From positions 641,185 through 705,184 of the forward strand of contig NW_002060968.1 in the NCBI RefSeq assembly GCF_000150275.1: a DNA stretch of 64,000 nucleotides, given 5' to 3'. This stretch comes from Trichoplax adhaerens. Lineage: Eukaryota; Placozoa; Uniplacotomia; Trichoplacea; Trichoplacidae. Shown in pieces: positions 51,017-62,769 of this stretch (its first letter is position 1; each line of letters starts with the position of its first letter). A model generated the notes under the pieces. The model was not told the origin of the DNA. It did not search any database and worked only from the letters and a program-made list of their open reading frames with translations. A program made the translations under genes and the position numbers.

Positions 51017-52320
51017 CTATAACGAATTATTAATCAATCAACCATTATTATTACTGACTGATTCAAGGCAACATTATATGGATTATTTAAACCGGAGAGA
51101 TTTTCAATAACATTATCTTATGAATAAAAATTTTGTGAAGGTACATTGATGAATAAATGTACCATTATACTCTTCATTTAAATAAATTAAATTCGTCAAT
51201 CTGCATAAGTTTCAATTAAGGATTAAGCTGTGATCATCACAATATAGAAAGGAGCGTAAAATTTGATTTACTGTCGATATGACATAAATAAGATGACCAG
51301 TAATCGTAGAGAACTGTTAACTGACGCCGTTTTTGACACAATTATCCGATTGTATGATTGCTTTAAGACCACAGTCAAAGGAACTATTGAATCACTATCT
51401 TTATAAAAATTATCTCAAATATTCATTTTGTTGGAAATAAATGTATTAGTCAAGCACTTAGTTAAAAGCAAGTTAATATCTATCGTACCGCGAATAGATT
51501 TAATTAACATTGTTAAGGTATAAATCATTCAATTTTAGCTTCATTAAAAAATAAAGAAGTCGTAGTTTTATATTTCATATGTTTACGTCGCTTATAATTA
51601 TATCAAAAGGCTTCAGAGCTGGTAGCATAAATAATTTTAGGATAATAATAAATACTTTATCTCAACGATTGCGATAGGGCGTAAAGCTGATTCTTGAAAA
51701 TCATAAATTCTTGTCGTGGTGATAAACACGAATTGAATTTTGAGTAATATTTCTACTAAAAATCCGTATATGATTTGAATGCGAGCCAAGTCTGAAACAG
51801 ATTCATGATTTAATAAGCCCAAATATAACTCCAACTCCATAAATGGATCAATGATTACGCTTGAAATTGCTTACTTCGCAGAAATACCGTTAAGAATAAA
51901 AAAGCACTATATAGTTGTTATAGCATTTCCAGATTTTGTAACTGACGAAGTGGATATATAATCTATTGGTTATTTTTGCATTAAAAGCATTAATACCCTG
52001 ATAACCTTATCAAGTAAAAGTCTATTTGCACTGATGATAGCAGTGATTTTAAAGACATATTTTCGCTGGAAAAGATTTCTTTCTGATGACTGATCCAATA
52101 CAAAAGTTTACTACACAGTACCATCCTGCTGCTGCGATGATCAAAAATAGTGTAATTAAATTTTGATTTCGAAAAAATTCTGTTTATCTTATTGTTACGA
52201 GTTTGATGTTCTTGGTCATTTTGGATGTAGAAATGATCGATTCTTAGTATATTTTAACAAGCATAAACTGATTAGCAATTAGCTCTTTTAACAAAATCAT
52301 CAATTCTATTTATTCATTAA
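51017..52320. other. Region upstream of the NB-ARC exons, N-terminal exon sought but not found
   Basis: The missing 5' exon(s) of the NB-ARC gene should lie here or further right. A minus-strand ATG frame at 51840-51637 (67 codons, beginning MELELYLGLLNHES) is possible, but offers no phase-1 donor to join 51016. On the plus strand a 37-codon ATG frame starts at 51293. Neither has a recognisable domain. Confidence 0.35.
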
Positions 52321-52324
52321 TAAG

Positions 52325-52805
52325 AATAGGAAAACTGCAGGGCGGAAAGCTGCCACTAATGCTTTAAAGTGGCTGTTCTACGATAGGAATGGAGTAACAA
52401 GAAAACAATTTATTTAATCAGAACTTCATTTACTGTTACGAGAGCGCTAAAAACTTTACCTTCTGTTGAAGATGTGGCACTTGATAGTGGACAAACCGAT
52501 GACATCGAACAGGTTTTGTCTGAAAGAAATTAAATAATCTATCCTTTATAAAATGGTTGAGGTAACATGAAAGTAATAGTCTTAATTCGTCATACTAGTC
52601 TAAATTGTAACTTCAATTATTAACTTGAAACTTAATTGTAAAAACTTCTCTAGAAAATTACTTCTAAACATCAAATTAAAGCCTTCTGGTGGTTATATGT
52701 GCTTCAGAAATTGACTTACAATGGGAAGAATTCATTTTATTATTTACAGTGTATGAAGCTCCGATCGGATGTTTCTCTGCAGCCAGGACAATTCTAACTT
52801 CAGGT
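52325..52805 (+). other. Exon-like fragments of unknown gene
   Basis: Three plus-strand open pieces look coding in composition. 52338-52418 reads RKAATNALKWLFYDRNG.... 52441-52533 reads RALKTLPSVEDVALDSGQ... and ends in TAA. 52748-52803 lies between a TTTATTTACAG acceptor and a GTTAAC donor and reads YEAPIGCF.... They do not join in one frame with confidence, and I recognise no family. They may be remnants of a gene or mobile element. Confidence 0.25.
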
Positions 52806-52809
52806 TAAC

Positions 52810-55160
52810 TTAAATAGCAATTCTTACAAGCGCGCTCTGCTACCCGTGTACATGATTGAATTTAGGACTTGGCTCACGATAATAGCATAAATCAATTTGT
52901 GGGCCCTTCTATATAGTATTCCCACTGTGATATGTCTGGCCAGCTGACTACTTTATTAGTTCATAATTACATAATCTGGTATTCCATAATTAGACTAGAG
53001 ATCACATGTTCTCGATCATTCTCTCTATCTAATGATGTTATTCATTAATGGTTATTATGCTTAACATAGCGTTGAAGTAATAGATTGTTTTCATGATCTT
53101 GTTAGGCTTAAAGTCCAACAGTGCTCTAAGAATGAGAAGAATGCTCTTTAGAGACAATGTTTCATGGATTTAAGCCTGGCACTGTAGCCACATTGCTTTA
53201 ATGATAGCATGAAATAGTACGGCAGATACCAATGCTAACCTTACTTCAAATTCGTCAACAGTTATCGTAGGTATTCATCCATGAAGAGGACAAATGAATG
53301 AAGTTGGAAGTAGTAGTCTCTATAACAGCATTGTTGTTTTTGTTGCACCTTAGATATTTCAGAAAGACTAATGTTATTATTGCAACCACTATCGATGTCG
53401 TATGCCACCGTTAAATTTTTGAACCAGTTGCGAATATAGCAATGAAATGTACTGTATCTAGCTATTGCACATTCCTTAGAGCTACAATAATGTATTATTA
53501 AATTTATTATTTCCACAGTGTAATGAACAGTTATAAGTTGATACCTTAACAATAATTTCGCATTGCTATGCTTGAAGATTTGCTATAAAATGAGGTTATT
53601 CTATAGCCTACAGGTATGCTGCTTGCTAAAAATATTGGGACTCCATATTCTATTTGAAAATTAATATTTATCACCGTTATTAACTATGATTAAATTGCGT
53701 AAGCAGACAGATAGTATTATATAACTTTTCGATATTGAATGTCTGTTTCATATATCGATTATTAATATCATCATAATTATTATCGATCTTGTCTTCTTAC
53801 TAACAATATTTACACGATAATGGCAAATATCCACGTTGCGAATTTCGCAAAAGTGATCGCATTTTTTAACATAGGCTCATTTTCTTATTAAGTTACTTTA
53901 AACTACTCCAAAGATCTTTGGATTTGCTCTTCATCGAATATAAACTATTATAACAGTGCCGCCCGTGGAATTTCATCATCTTGTTAGCATTATTGTGCTG
54001 CGTAAGGAAATAATTTTCACTATCCGTATATCATAGAAATCAACACTAAAAAATAAAACTCGATCTGAAAACGATATGGAGATGAATCGATTAATGAGCT
54101 TTTATTACAACATCAACTGAAATTACTATTAGGCCTCTACATGAGAGAAATTTGAACGAGCGATTCAGTTAATAAAGTTACCCTACAACGCGTAAACTGT
54201 ATTAATGGAGTACTATCGGAACAGAAAGTTAAATATCAAACCCATATTATTCAACAAACAAGCTCTATGCACTCTTGTGAAACGGAGATGAATTTATACG
54301 ACTCTGATTCATTTTAATGTTAAAAATGTTTTCTAATGCTGTAGACTACTAGCAGGTTATCCTAAGTAAGCAGTCCATTGCTAGGCTTACGAAATAGCTG
54401 GTTGCACACTAATTACCTCTTTTGGGAATGTTTCAGCTACAGCTTCAGTAATTATTTGTGTTAGTCAATTACCTACCCCTTGATTCTTCGTCTATAGCGA
54501 ATTTTACTTAGTACTAGTAATTAATTCAAACACTGCCACTACCGCACCTTCGTTTTAGCCGTGATAGTGATATTTACTTGCCGGATGGAATACAAGATGA
54601 CTCATAGTGCTAGCATAACTTTGATAATTAGTAAAACTACCAACTACGCACTGATTGAAGAATTTTTTTGTTTCAGCTATTTCTTCATAATCCTATCTTC
54701 TTGACTACATGTTGATAAGTAAATCTTTCTGATTTCTTTTAGTTTCTTCAAGCTTTCAAGTCATTTTAGACAATGCTAGAAAGAAGTTTATTGTAAGGAG
54801 CTATGCGATGTATTGTTGATGAGGCTAAGATCAAATTATCATAACAACGGCTATCCAGCCTATTTTTTTATTAGATATTGATCTACGTATATGATTGATC
54901 ATGACATTGTCATAAAATGAAGAATTAATTGCATCCAACAACAATTGCATGCTATAATGGAATTAACGAACCTATTGAGCGTGCATAGTAACAACCAGTA
55001 TAATGCATTGAGAAATATTAAACTATGACTGCATTGACATAGAACTTTTAATATCAAGTCGAATTAGTCACATTCTACGCAGTCAGTAAATGCAATAGCA
55101 ATATTAGATAGACATCTCTTTAATCACTAATAATTTATTTGGAAAACAGTACTGCAAGGA
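52810..55160. other. Intergenic region, no gene seen
   Basis: About 2.3 kb upstream of the plus-strand Sel1 gene. The minus-strand frame at 53552-53262 (96 codons) shows no family motif and no supporting neighbours. No repeats were noticed. Confidence 0.5.
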
Positions 55161-55165
55161 TAACG

Positions 55166-56836
55166 ATGGATCTTGTCGATAATCCGGTAGAGTATAAATT
55201 AATGACTATGTTAAAAGCGTATCAAGTTAATCGTTTCGATAGATTGACCTACAATGAAGGCAAAATTTGGTCATTAAAATGTATTGAACAATTACAACAA
55301 CAAATCCAAGCCAATGATATAGATAACAAGCACCAAGTAAATCATCAAATCTATTATTTATTATCATATCATTACTATAATCTGGGTCGAATATATCAGC
55401 TAGGATTAGGTACTACCAACATTGATCAATCACAAGCAAGTAAGTATTATAAACTAGCTGCAGGGGAAAATCACCCATCGGCAATCTACCAACTAGGAAA
55501 ATTGTGTGGTTGTACTGGTTGTGACTACGAATATACTAAACAACTCAAAAATCAACGTCAAGTCGCTATTTACCGAGTTCGACAATTTGTTGCTAGTGCC
55601 GCAATTGATCCTTGGTGTTGCCAAGCAGATGATGAACTTACCAAGTGTTGTAAGGCTGATAAAATGTACTACAATGCTTTATATAATCAAAAAATGACTT
55701 ATAAGCGATTATTGTCTACTTACCAAGATGATGAAGACGATAAAAATTTAAGGGATCAGATGGTTCAAATTCCCCGTCATAGTTCTAAACCTCATCAGCA
55801 TGATAGGGTGCTTGTAAAATTGAGTAGCTTGTATTGCCAACTGGGCTATATGATGATTAAATTGAATCAACTACATGGAGAAAATATCGATCTTACTGCC
55901 TATCAGTACTTTAGCAAAGCTGCTAAACTCGGAAATGCTTCCGGTTTCATCAATATTGCTATCTGGAAATATTCACACGGCTACGGCAGTCCAAAAGATT
56001 CTGAACACTGTATTCAATTATTCATTAAAGCTAGCCAATATAACAGCCCACAAGCTCATTTCTACCTTCTCCAACATTGCTACGAAAAATATATTTCTAC
56101 TGCGAATATTCGCCAAGCTAATCTCGCTGTAACCCATTCTAGTTTGGCGCTCGCTTATCCATTTGCTTCTCCTCTCTTCTATATAGCATCATTATTTTGG
56201 CTCGGTGGTACTGATAGCATTGATCGCCAACAGTGTCTCTCTCATCTTAAAATGAGCGTAGCAACCGATGATTATTTTGATCAACGTGGAAGAGGCTTGT
56301 CGTATCTGACATTGGGTTGCATTTATAAACGAGGAGAATGGATTAAAGTCGATTACAGTATTGCAGCTCATTGCTATAGTCGCGCTGCTATCCTTGGCCA
56401 TCACCAGGGTATTATTGAAGTAGCGAAATTAGTTGAAAAAGGTAAAATTGCCATAGCAGATGTTCATACCGCCATCCAGTTGTATCGTGCCATTATCGAT
56501 TCTACCAATATCTCGAACCAAGTTCAAGCATTAGCGATGAAAAGATTAGGACAACTCTATCTTAAAATGAAGACAACGACGAGTCAATATCGAGGGCGAC
56601 AATGGATCAATCAAGCATTAAATAAATTTCAACTAGTAACTTATGACCCCTTAGCGAAGTGTTGTGCCTACTATCAAATCGCTAGAATTCACCATAAAGG
56701 ATTAAGTACAGACAAGGAAAATTTAGAGAAAGCCTCCATCTATTATCGTAAAGTGTTAACATCGAGTAGTCATTGCAGAGATGTAATTTACCCTCGCAAA
56801 GCTGAAATTAGATTGAAAGACTTAGATTTGTCATGA
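55166..56836 (+). CDS. Sel1-repeat (TPR-like) protein, plus-strand copy
   Basis: Intronless gene of 556 residues. The open frame extends nine codons further, to a TTG at 55139, but the first ATG (MDLVDNPVEYKL) is the sensible eukaryotic start. The protein is built of Sel1-like helical repeats, visible as KYYKLAAGENHPSAIYQLG, YQYFSKAAKLGNASGF, HCIQLFIKASQYNSPQA and AAHCYSRAAILGHHQGI. Such repeats form a curved scaffold for protein binding. No signal peptide or membrane segment is seen, so it is probably cytosolic. It faces tail-to-tail its paralog at 58531-60180, with which it shares repeat order (NHP...FV.SAA...; LGY...YF.KAA). Partners and function are unknown. Confidence 0.9.
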   Translation: MDLVDNPVEYKLMTMLKAYQVNRFDRLTYNEGKIWSLKCIEQLQQQIQANDIDNKHQVNHQIYYLLSYHYYNLGRIYQLGLGTTNIDQSQASKYYKLAAGENHPSAIYQLGKLCGCTGCDYEYTKQLKNQRQVAIYRVRQFVASAAIDPWCCQADDELTKCCKADKMYYNALYNQKMTYKRLLSTYQDDEDDKNLRDQMVQIPRHSSKPHQHDRVLVKLSSLYCQLGYMMIKLNQLHGENIDLTAYQYFSKAAKLGNASGFINIAIWKYSHGYGSPKDSEHCIQLFIKASQYNSPQAHFYLLQHCYEKYISTANIRQANLAVTHSSLALAYPFASPLFYIASLFWLGGTDSIDRQQCLSHLKMSVATDDYFDQRGRGLSYLTLGCIYKRGEWIKVDYSIAAHCYSRAAILGHHQGIIEVAKLVEKGKIAIADVHTAIQLYRAIIDSTNISNQVQALAMKRLGQLYLKMKTTTSQYRGRQWINQALNKFQLVTYDPLAKCCAYYQIARIHHKGLSTDKENLEKASIYYRKVLTSSSHCRDVIYPRKAEIRLKDLDLS

Positions 56837-56924
56837 TACGATGTGATTGCTGAAATTATTAATGGAATTGTATGTTGGCATACTAGACAGTATTTTACTG
56901 GTAGAATTCATCAGAAGCAGCAGT

Positions 56925-56930
56925 AATAAA
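56925..56930 (+). terminator. Candidate polyadenylation signal of the plus-strand Sel1 gene
   Basis: An AATAAA hexamer about 90 bases after the stop codon, correctly oriented. Confidence 0.45.
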
Positions 56931-58530
56931 TCCATTCATCATTCAATTCTATAACATTTTAGTAATACGGTAGTGTAATTAAACTGTAACTGCAAGGCCG
57001 ATGGACACGAAAGTTATAGAGTCAAATTCGATTACGATTGGGTTATGGCCGTCGATCTTTACTCCATGTAAACAGAGAGAAACCCACTAATAGCAGTAAA
57101 TGTTACTTTAATGCTAGTCACTAAAGATTCCTAAGAATACGATGAAAACGTTGAATTTAGCAATATTTACTGTAAATCAGCCAAATTAGTGAATCCACTG
57201 TACGTTGCAACTGCAATGTTGGTCGAAATTACTACAAAGTGATGTAATCACTTGTGTATAATTCTTGTAAGGTCTTACTATACATATTATAGGCTATATT
57301 CACGGCATGTCATCGAATGAATTAATTGTAATTAAGCATAAAATTTTAAATTTTAAAGCCATTGTTTTCCACAGTGTGTTACCTGTGGAACTTTAAAATT
57401 AAATTATGATGTTGTGAACAGACCTACATTGTAAATTGTTGAAAGTTAATTTCAGCCGAATCAAAACAGTCTATGTGTGAGGTAGACGAAAGGCAATATT
57501 GCTACGTAATTAAAGTGAAGAATCTTCGTTGATTATCGAAATAAATGTTATTTCATGTCAAATCTGTGGCACCACCATAACTTAGGCTAAAGCTCGCTAT
57601 ACTGTACAGTACGTTTACTGAATAGTAAAGAATGCTGTAATTTGAAAGCAAAATCATCAAACGGTATTTCTTTATTTATCCATCATTAGAAATAATGTAC
57701 CAGCGATAATTTTGCTGGATGCTCAAAATCAGCAATTACATTTATTGATCAATTACATATCCAAGCTTCACCTTGGATAGCGATCCTAACAAGATCATAC
57801 AGCCTAGCTGCCGACAGGTTGAACTCAATTTCATTATTATTTTCAACCTCAAGGCCCTATACATCCAATATCCTGATATGAAATTTCATTAACTCTTTTA
57901 TTTCAAGACCAAAATTAAAAATTTTTCCAGGCAAGACTTATTTAATAAACATTAACATATTAAGGATAATATAAACCGATGTGATATCATCAAGTCTAAA
58001 CGTACGAATAAGTCATGGATATGTAGTAAGACAGTAAAGTATAAAAAAAGGATAACATATACAATATCAATCTTTATTCAGGACAGAGGTGAAAATTCTA
58101 CCTGTAATATTTCGATACCATGTTATAATCTCATCATACAAAATCATGCTAGGTGAATAAATAAAATTATATGAGTATGAACAGTCAGATCAAAGACGTT
58201 ACATAGCCAAAATAGAAGAAAATAAATTCTATAAGCATTTGTGCCTCAATATAATTTTATAAAAATAACATTCCATTACTGTTACTTGAAAATTTTTATG
58301 ATTATCATATACTGTACATTCAATATTCTACAAATAGGCTATGCGAAAATAGGCCTAGCGGGTAGCATCTTGACCTCCCAACTTTGCAAGCCACTGCAAT
58401 TTTTGTAACCCAAGGTAAACACTTAATACTAAAGCTAGAATTGCAAAACCTAGTATTTATGCTTGCATAAAACTATCCATACTGTTTTGTGTTTCACTAA
58501 TCCTTGACGACATGGCCGATATAGTTACTA
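56931..58530. other. Convergent spacer between the Sel1 genes
   Basis: About 1.6 kb of AT-rich DNA between the 3' ends of the two Sel1 genes. It holds the inverted repeat at 57349-57400 and no coding signal. Confidence 0.55.
57349..57400. repeat. Two-part inverted repeat (hairpin)
   Basis: Outer arms AATTTTAAAG (57349-57358) and CTTTAAAATT (57391-57400) are perfect reverse complements. Inner arms TTCCACAG (57367-57374) and CTGTGGAA (57383-57390) are also perfect, with an 8-base loop. One side has an 8-base bulge. It could fold in RNA near the 3' ends of either Sel1 transcript. Confidence 0.7.
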
Positions 58531-60180
58531 CTATACATTGGGTAATTGCTCCAGTTTTCGCTTAGCTTTTTGAGCATAATGAACATCATAAAGTCGATAT
58601 TGTTCACTATTCCTTTTGATGGCGGTTTTATAGTAACTGTTCGCTTGTTTAATGCTAGCCTTTACTCCAAATCCATGATGATACATGACACCCAAATGAT
58701 AAAATGCCTTGCCCAAGCAGGTCTTCGACTTGATGACTTCTTTGTAGATTTTTGCAGCACTGTGAAAATATTTTGCAGCTCGTACGGAATCATGTTGCTC
58801 AGGATCATTGCTGTTGTTGAATATTTTCCCTAATCTGTAACGGCAGTGAGCAACATGGATCGGGTCGGCCTCTTGGTTAAATGTATAATACAGGTAAACA
58901 GCAATGGCATCTTTTAAGGTTGCATTTGGTGCTTTCTTTTTTTCAATCATTTTAGCTAGATGTAAGTTACTGCTGAGAAAGCCTAGTGACGCTCCGGTAG
59001 CATAACATGTGCTAGCCATTGGAATATTCTGTTCGACACCTTGGCCATGAAGGTATAGATATCCCAGAAGTTCATACGCTGCTGCAGAACCGCTAAAACC
59101 CTGATCATTATATTCTTGTGCAAACAATGCTAGCTTCAGATATTGGCTAGCTTTCTGCATATCAGGCGGCTTGCCGCCATTACCAGATGAGCAATTCAAT
59201 GCTGCAATGAGAAGGTTTTTGGTAAAGCTAAAGCTTAACGATTTATCGATATTTTCCACAAATTTTAGCCCTATGTCTTTGTTTGCTACCGATGTTGTAT
59301 CGTTTTGCAGTGCTATTAAAAATAATCCGCGCGAGTGATTAGCATCAGCAGCCTTCTGTCGGTATTCTAGGACTTTGTTTGTATCTTTATCAGCACCAAA
59401 TCCATTAGCATAAATTATATTTGCTAAATTTAAGTAGCCAGCTGGATTACCATATTGTTCTGCAGCCTTGATGAAGTAATTCATTGCAAGTTGATACTTT
59501 TCCTGGTTATCGTCTTGGTCTATCAAGTTTACCATGGCTATCAAGTAGCCTAGTTCATTGTATATTCTACCTAAAATATTGGCGGGGGTATTGCCAGGTT
59601 TATCGATAATAGCACGATGAGATCGAATTAAATTTTTGACTGCACATTTCCAATGTGGCGCATCATCTTCGTATGATTCCCATAAGTCATTATGAGCAAA
59701 AGTATAATGCGATGACTGAGCAGCCGATTTAACAAAGTTTTCCACGACAGTATTGGCATATTCTTCTTTACCTAATAAGCGGGCATATGAGTTTCTTTCG
59801 TCAGGATTGCACGTATATAAACCGCATATCATGTACTGAGCGACAGGATGATTGGCTTGTGCGGCAATAGTGTAATGTTGGTAAGCTTTTTGTGGACTTT
59901 TGCTTATACCCGATAGGCCTAAGTGATAGAATGCGGCCAAGCACGAATGAGCATCAGCATCATTAGTACATTGGCATTTATTTTCCCAGAGTTTTTTAAC
60001 TTCTTCGGCTAGTTCTCGATTTAATTCATCTAACTGAGCGGAATTGTATATATGATGTAGTTGTTGAGTATTGACTCGGGGTAATGAAAGAAATTCTGAC
60101 ATGACCGGATCACGGTTGGGAGATATGCCTGTGGATGGTAATTGCTCATTTTGGTGTTGGTTACTATTTGAATTGCCCAT
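58531..60180 (-). CDS. Sel1-repeat protein with N-myristoylation-like start
   Basis: Intronless, 549 residues, beginning MGNSNSNQH. Gly2 and Ser6 fit the N-myristoyl transferase pattern, so membrane tethering is plausible. A low-complexity N-terminus is followed by Sel1 repeats, such as YQHYTIAAQANHPVAQYM, AMNYFIKAAEQYGNPAGY, GYLYLHGQGVEQNIPMA and LGVMYHHGFGVKASIKQA; the latter two are close to the family consensus. The repeat solenoid suggests an adaptor or scaffold role. It is the convergent paralog of 55166-56836 and keeps more canonical repeats. The plus-strand copy lacks the myristoylation-like start. The start ATG at 60180 is the first in frame. Confidence 0.92.
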   Translation of the reverse strand: MGNSNSNQHQNEQLPSTGISPNRDPVMSEFLSLPRVNTQQLHHIYNSAQLDELNRELAEEVKKLWENKCQCTNDADAHSCLAAFYHLGLSGISKSPQKAYQHYTIAAQANHPVAQYMICGLYTCNPDERNSYARLLGKEEYANTVVENFVKSAAQSSHYTFAHNDLWESYEDDAPHWKCAVKNLIRSHRAIIDKPGNTPANILGRIYNELGYLIAMVNLIDQDDNQEKYQLAMNYFIKAAEQYGNPAGYLNLANIIYANGFGADKDTNKVLEYRQKAADANHSRGLFLIALQNDTTSVANKDIGLKFVENIDKSLSFSFTKNLLIAALNCSSGNGGKPPDMQKASQYLKLALFAQEYNDQGFSGSAAAYELLGYLYLHGQGVEQNIPMASTCYATGASLGFLSSNLHLAKMIEKKKAPNATLKDAIAVYLYYTFNQEADPIHVAHCRYRLGKIFNNSNDPEQHDSVRAAKYFHSAAKIYKEVIKSKTCLGKAFYHLGVMYHHGFGVKASIKQANSYYKTAIKRNSEQYRLYDVHYAQKAKRKLEQLPNV

Positions 60181-60184
60181 GATG

Positions 60185-62480
60185 ATATTCCAACTTGTCC
60201 GGTGCGGTCGATACTAATTTCCTTTACACCTTCAACGGCTCGGCTCTTTCACACAGAGTGGATAATCGTCTGATAGGACTATTTATGGCGAATGGTATTG
60301 GTTACTACGTTATTTGTATATCCAATGGATAAACTATTAGTCCATTCTTTAACGTCTCTCCAAAGCAGAATTTACTTGACGGTGGCAGAAAAAATTCCTT
60401 CGTTGTACTGTACCAAATGGAAAGAAAAATAGGCATAGCAAGTCAAGTCAGATTCAATTGGATACTTTTGAACTAGTTGGAAAGATTGACAGCCTTGACT
60501 AGTGTTAATCCAACTGTACTGTACTTGCAACCGACAGATTGATTCTATTCTATGATTGGTAATTAGTCACTGCTGTTAAGAAGAACTATTCTAGTGAGTA
60601 GTATACTGGTAGACCATGCATTGCCGACCAGGACATTATGGTAGAACTATAGTCAATGCAATATTAACCCAATCTATGGTTAGCTATGTCCAAAGTAAGA
60701 ACCTGTTTACGCATGTTTTGAACAACTCCTAGTGGTCTATCGATACTGTACAATGGTTATCTTCTAATCAAGGATAAACTGTCCCCAAATTGGATAATGC
60801 TCGTCTGTAGTCAATTGAATAGTGAAAAGTACCAATACGATTTAGGCAATCTAGATTATCCTATAAGGAAAGAAAATAACTCTCCATCCCCGCAAGGATC
60901 GATTGATGCATTCGGCTCGTACCTTGACTGGAGATGGAACCTTTCGGTAAGACTTGATCGTTGATTGGCTTTTAAATGCTGGCCCCAAAAAAAGAAGAAA
61001 GAGAAAGACGATTAACGATTCAACTGATGTTCTTTGTCCATTTTAGGAATGAAGCCTAATTAATTTAAGTTAATCTATGGTGCTTGGTGGCCAATAATAG
61101 CCATTTGTCAATGATGTAGAGTGGATTGTGAATAGCAGTCGAATGACGACGTCAACAGACTAGAAAGTTGGTGTACGACGTCGAATAACATTCGTTTACT
61201 GATTGATTATGGCCACGGAAGCGCTTTGGCGTAATATGACGAGGAACAAAAACCAGGAAGGAAATAACAAGAATTCAAGTATCAAGACTCGTATCCATGC
61301 TCCAATTTGAAGCATTTATTGATGGTCCCCCACCCCAATTGACGTCAGTTTCTCTCTTTCTAAGGACAATGTTGCCATCACGATGCTAGTTTGCAAATTG
61401 TTCATGACATCGGGTCGATAGGAAGACAAGGCATCATTGCTGATTCATTTATCCCTTGGAGTGTAAGTCTATGCTATGTTGAAGATGGATCAAATTACAG
61501 TCCATTTATTCTTCTATTGGTCATGCATTTCATGCTAGAACATGGACTGCTTGTACAAGCGTTTACGATCGGCCGATTGCTAGAGTTAGAGTGGTGATGA
61601 TGGCAACAAGTCGATGGAAAGTATAGCATCCAACCCTGGCCATTCTCATCTTCAACGTCAATATTATTGCTACAGTAAGATCGCTCTCGAGTTGAATACT
61701 AGTATTGCCATGACAGTTACTTTCTCGAAAAGAAAAATGAGACAGTCTCTACTCTATACAAGGGATCCGATTGGCAAGCTCTATCTATTAACCTCCCTAT
61801 TGAATAAAAAAAAAGTGTTTACAAGATGGAGCTATTCTATCCAACCCTGTGGAATAATAAGGCATTCAAGACAGCCCATGGCTAATGCCTTGGTATGGTA
61901 AACAAGATTGTGCCAGGACAAGTCGCACAACAAAAGGTTGACGTACTAACGCTGTCCAACTTCTCCATGATGGAAGTGCTCGAAAATGATCCAGTCTCTA
62001 CCTCTGCCCATTAGTTGACTGTACTCTTGGATCTAATAGTTCCTTCTGGGTTGTATGAAGAGTGATGCATGAGATGAACATGGAGTCCAACGGGGGATCC
62101 ACTTAGAAGAACGATGGATCGCTATGGTCAATGGGGTTGGATTTAATGCACTCTTTTCCAGCCTTCATCAAGCTGGATAATCTACTCCAGTGTTGACACC
62201 TTGATTGAACTCATGAATACTACCGCAATGGCAACGGCGTCTGAATTTTCATCCACTCCCATCTCACCATGGCGCCACTAAGAAAACGCCATCAAATAGA
62301 CTACTGGACGATAACCAACCTATCAACTAACCTAAATACAATCTTCAATTGGCCTACTGCTATCCCAATTTCAGGCGATCGCCAACTTTTCCCCAGCGCT
62401 GCTGCGTTCCGTCTCACGGCTCTTTCACAATGTTTCCTGGCGTCCGAGGATCTTCTACCGTAGGCCCGCCGCCAGTCTTC
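60185..62480. other. Less AT-rich intergenic region
   Basis: About 2.3 kb with visibly more G and C than the rest of the window. Short open frames (61391-61597, 61614-61901, 62269-62463) have no family motif and are likely by-products of the composition. Several TACTGTAC strings occur (near 60406, 60520 and 60746). Confidence 0.5.
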
Positions 62481-62489
62481 AGTCCACTA

Positions 62490-62672
62490 CTCTACACTGT
62501 AGAGTCTACAGTACCAAGGCAAACAGCGTCACAGTGGCAAAACTTCCCTACCAAGTCTCAGCCAGCAAGCTTCCTATCTATTGTACAGTACACTGTACTG
62601 TACACTGTCGACTACAGTCCACCATCTACAGTATCTGCTTCATGCGTACTGTACACTGTACACTGTACTGTG
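62490..62672. repeat. ACTGTA/TACAGT palindromic cluster
   Basis: Dense run of ACTGTA, TACAGT and GTACAC strings. 62582-62604 is an interrupted perfect palindrome: TGTACAGTACA, one base, TGTACTGTACA. A second dense block lies at about 62647-62672. The cluster sits just before the 78-base array, whose last unit also carries extra TACTG copies. Confidence 0.7.
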
Positions 62673-62769
62673 GGTATTGCAGCCGATAAACTTGAACAAG
62701 AAAAATCAATCCATCATTCTCTTTATCCTGCACAAACTATCCATCCATTTGTAATTCTATTTTACTAGC

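Noticed and set aside
53262-53552. 96-codon minus-strand frame as the N-terminal exon of the NB-ARC gene
   Set aside because: No death-fold or TIR pattern was recognised. It is over 2 kb away and no phase-1 donor was evident.
62349-62768. 139-codon frame as a gene
   Set aside because: It lacks family motifs and runs through the ACTGTA palindrome cluster, whose low-complexity sequence keeps frames open.
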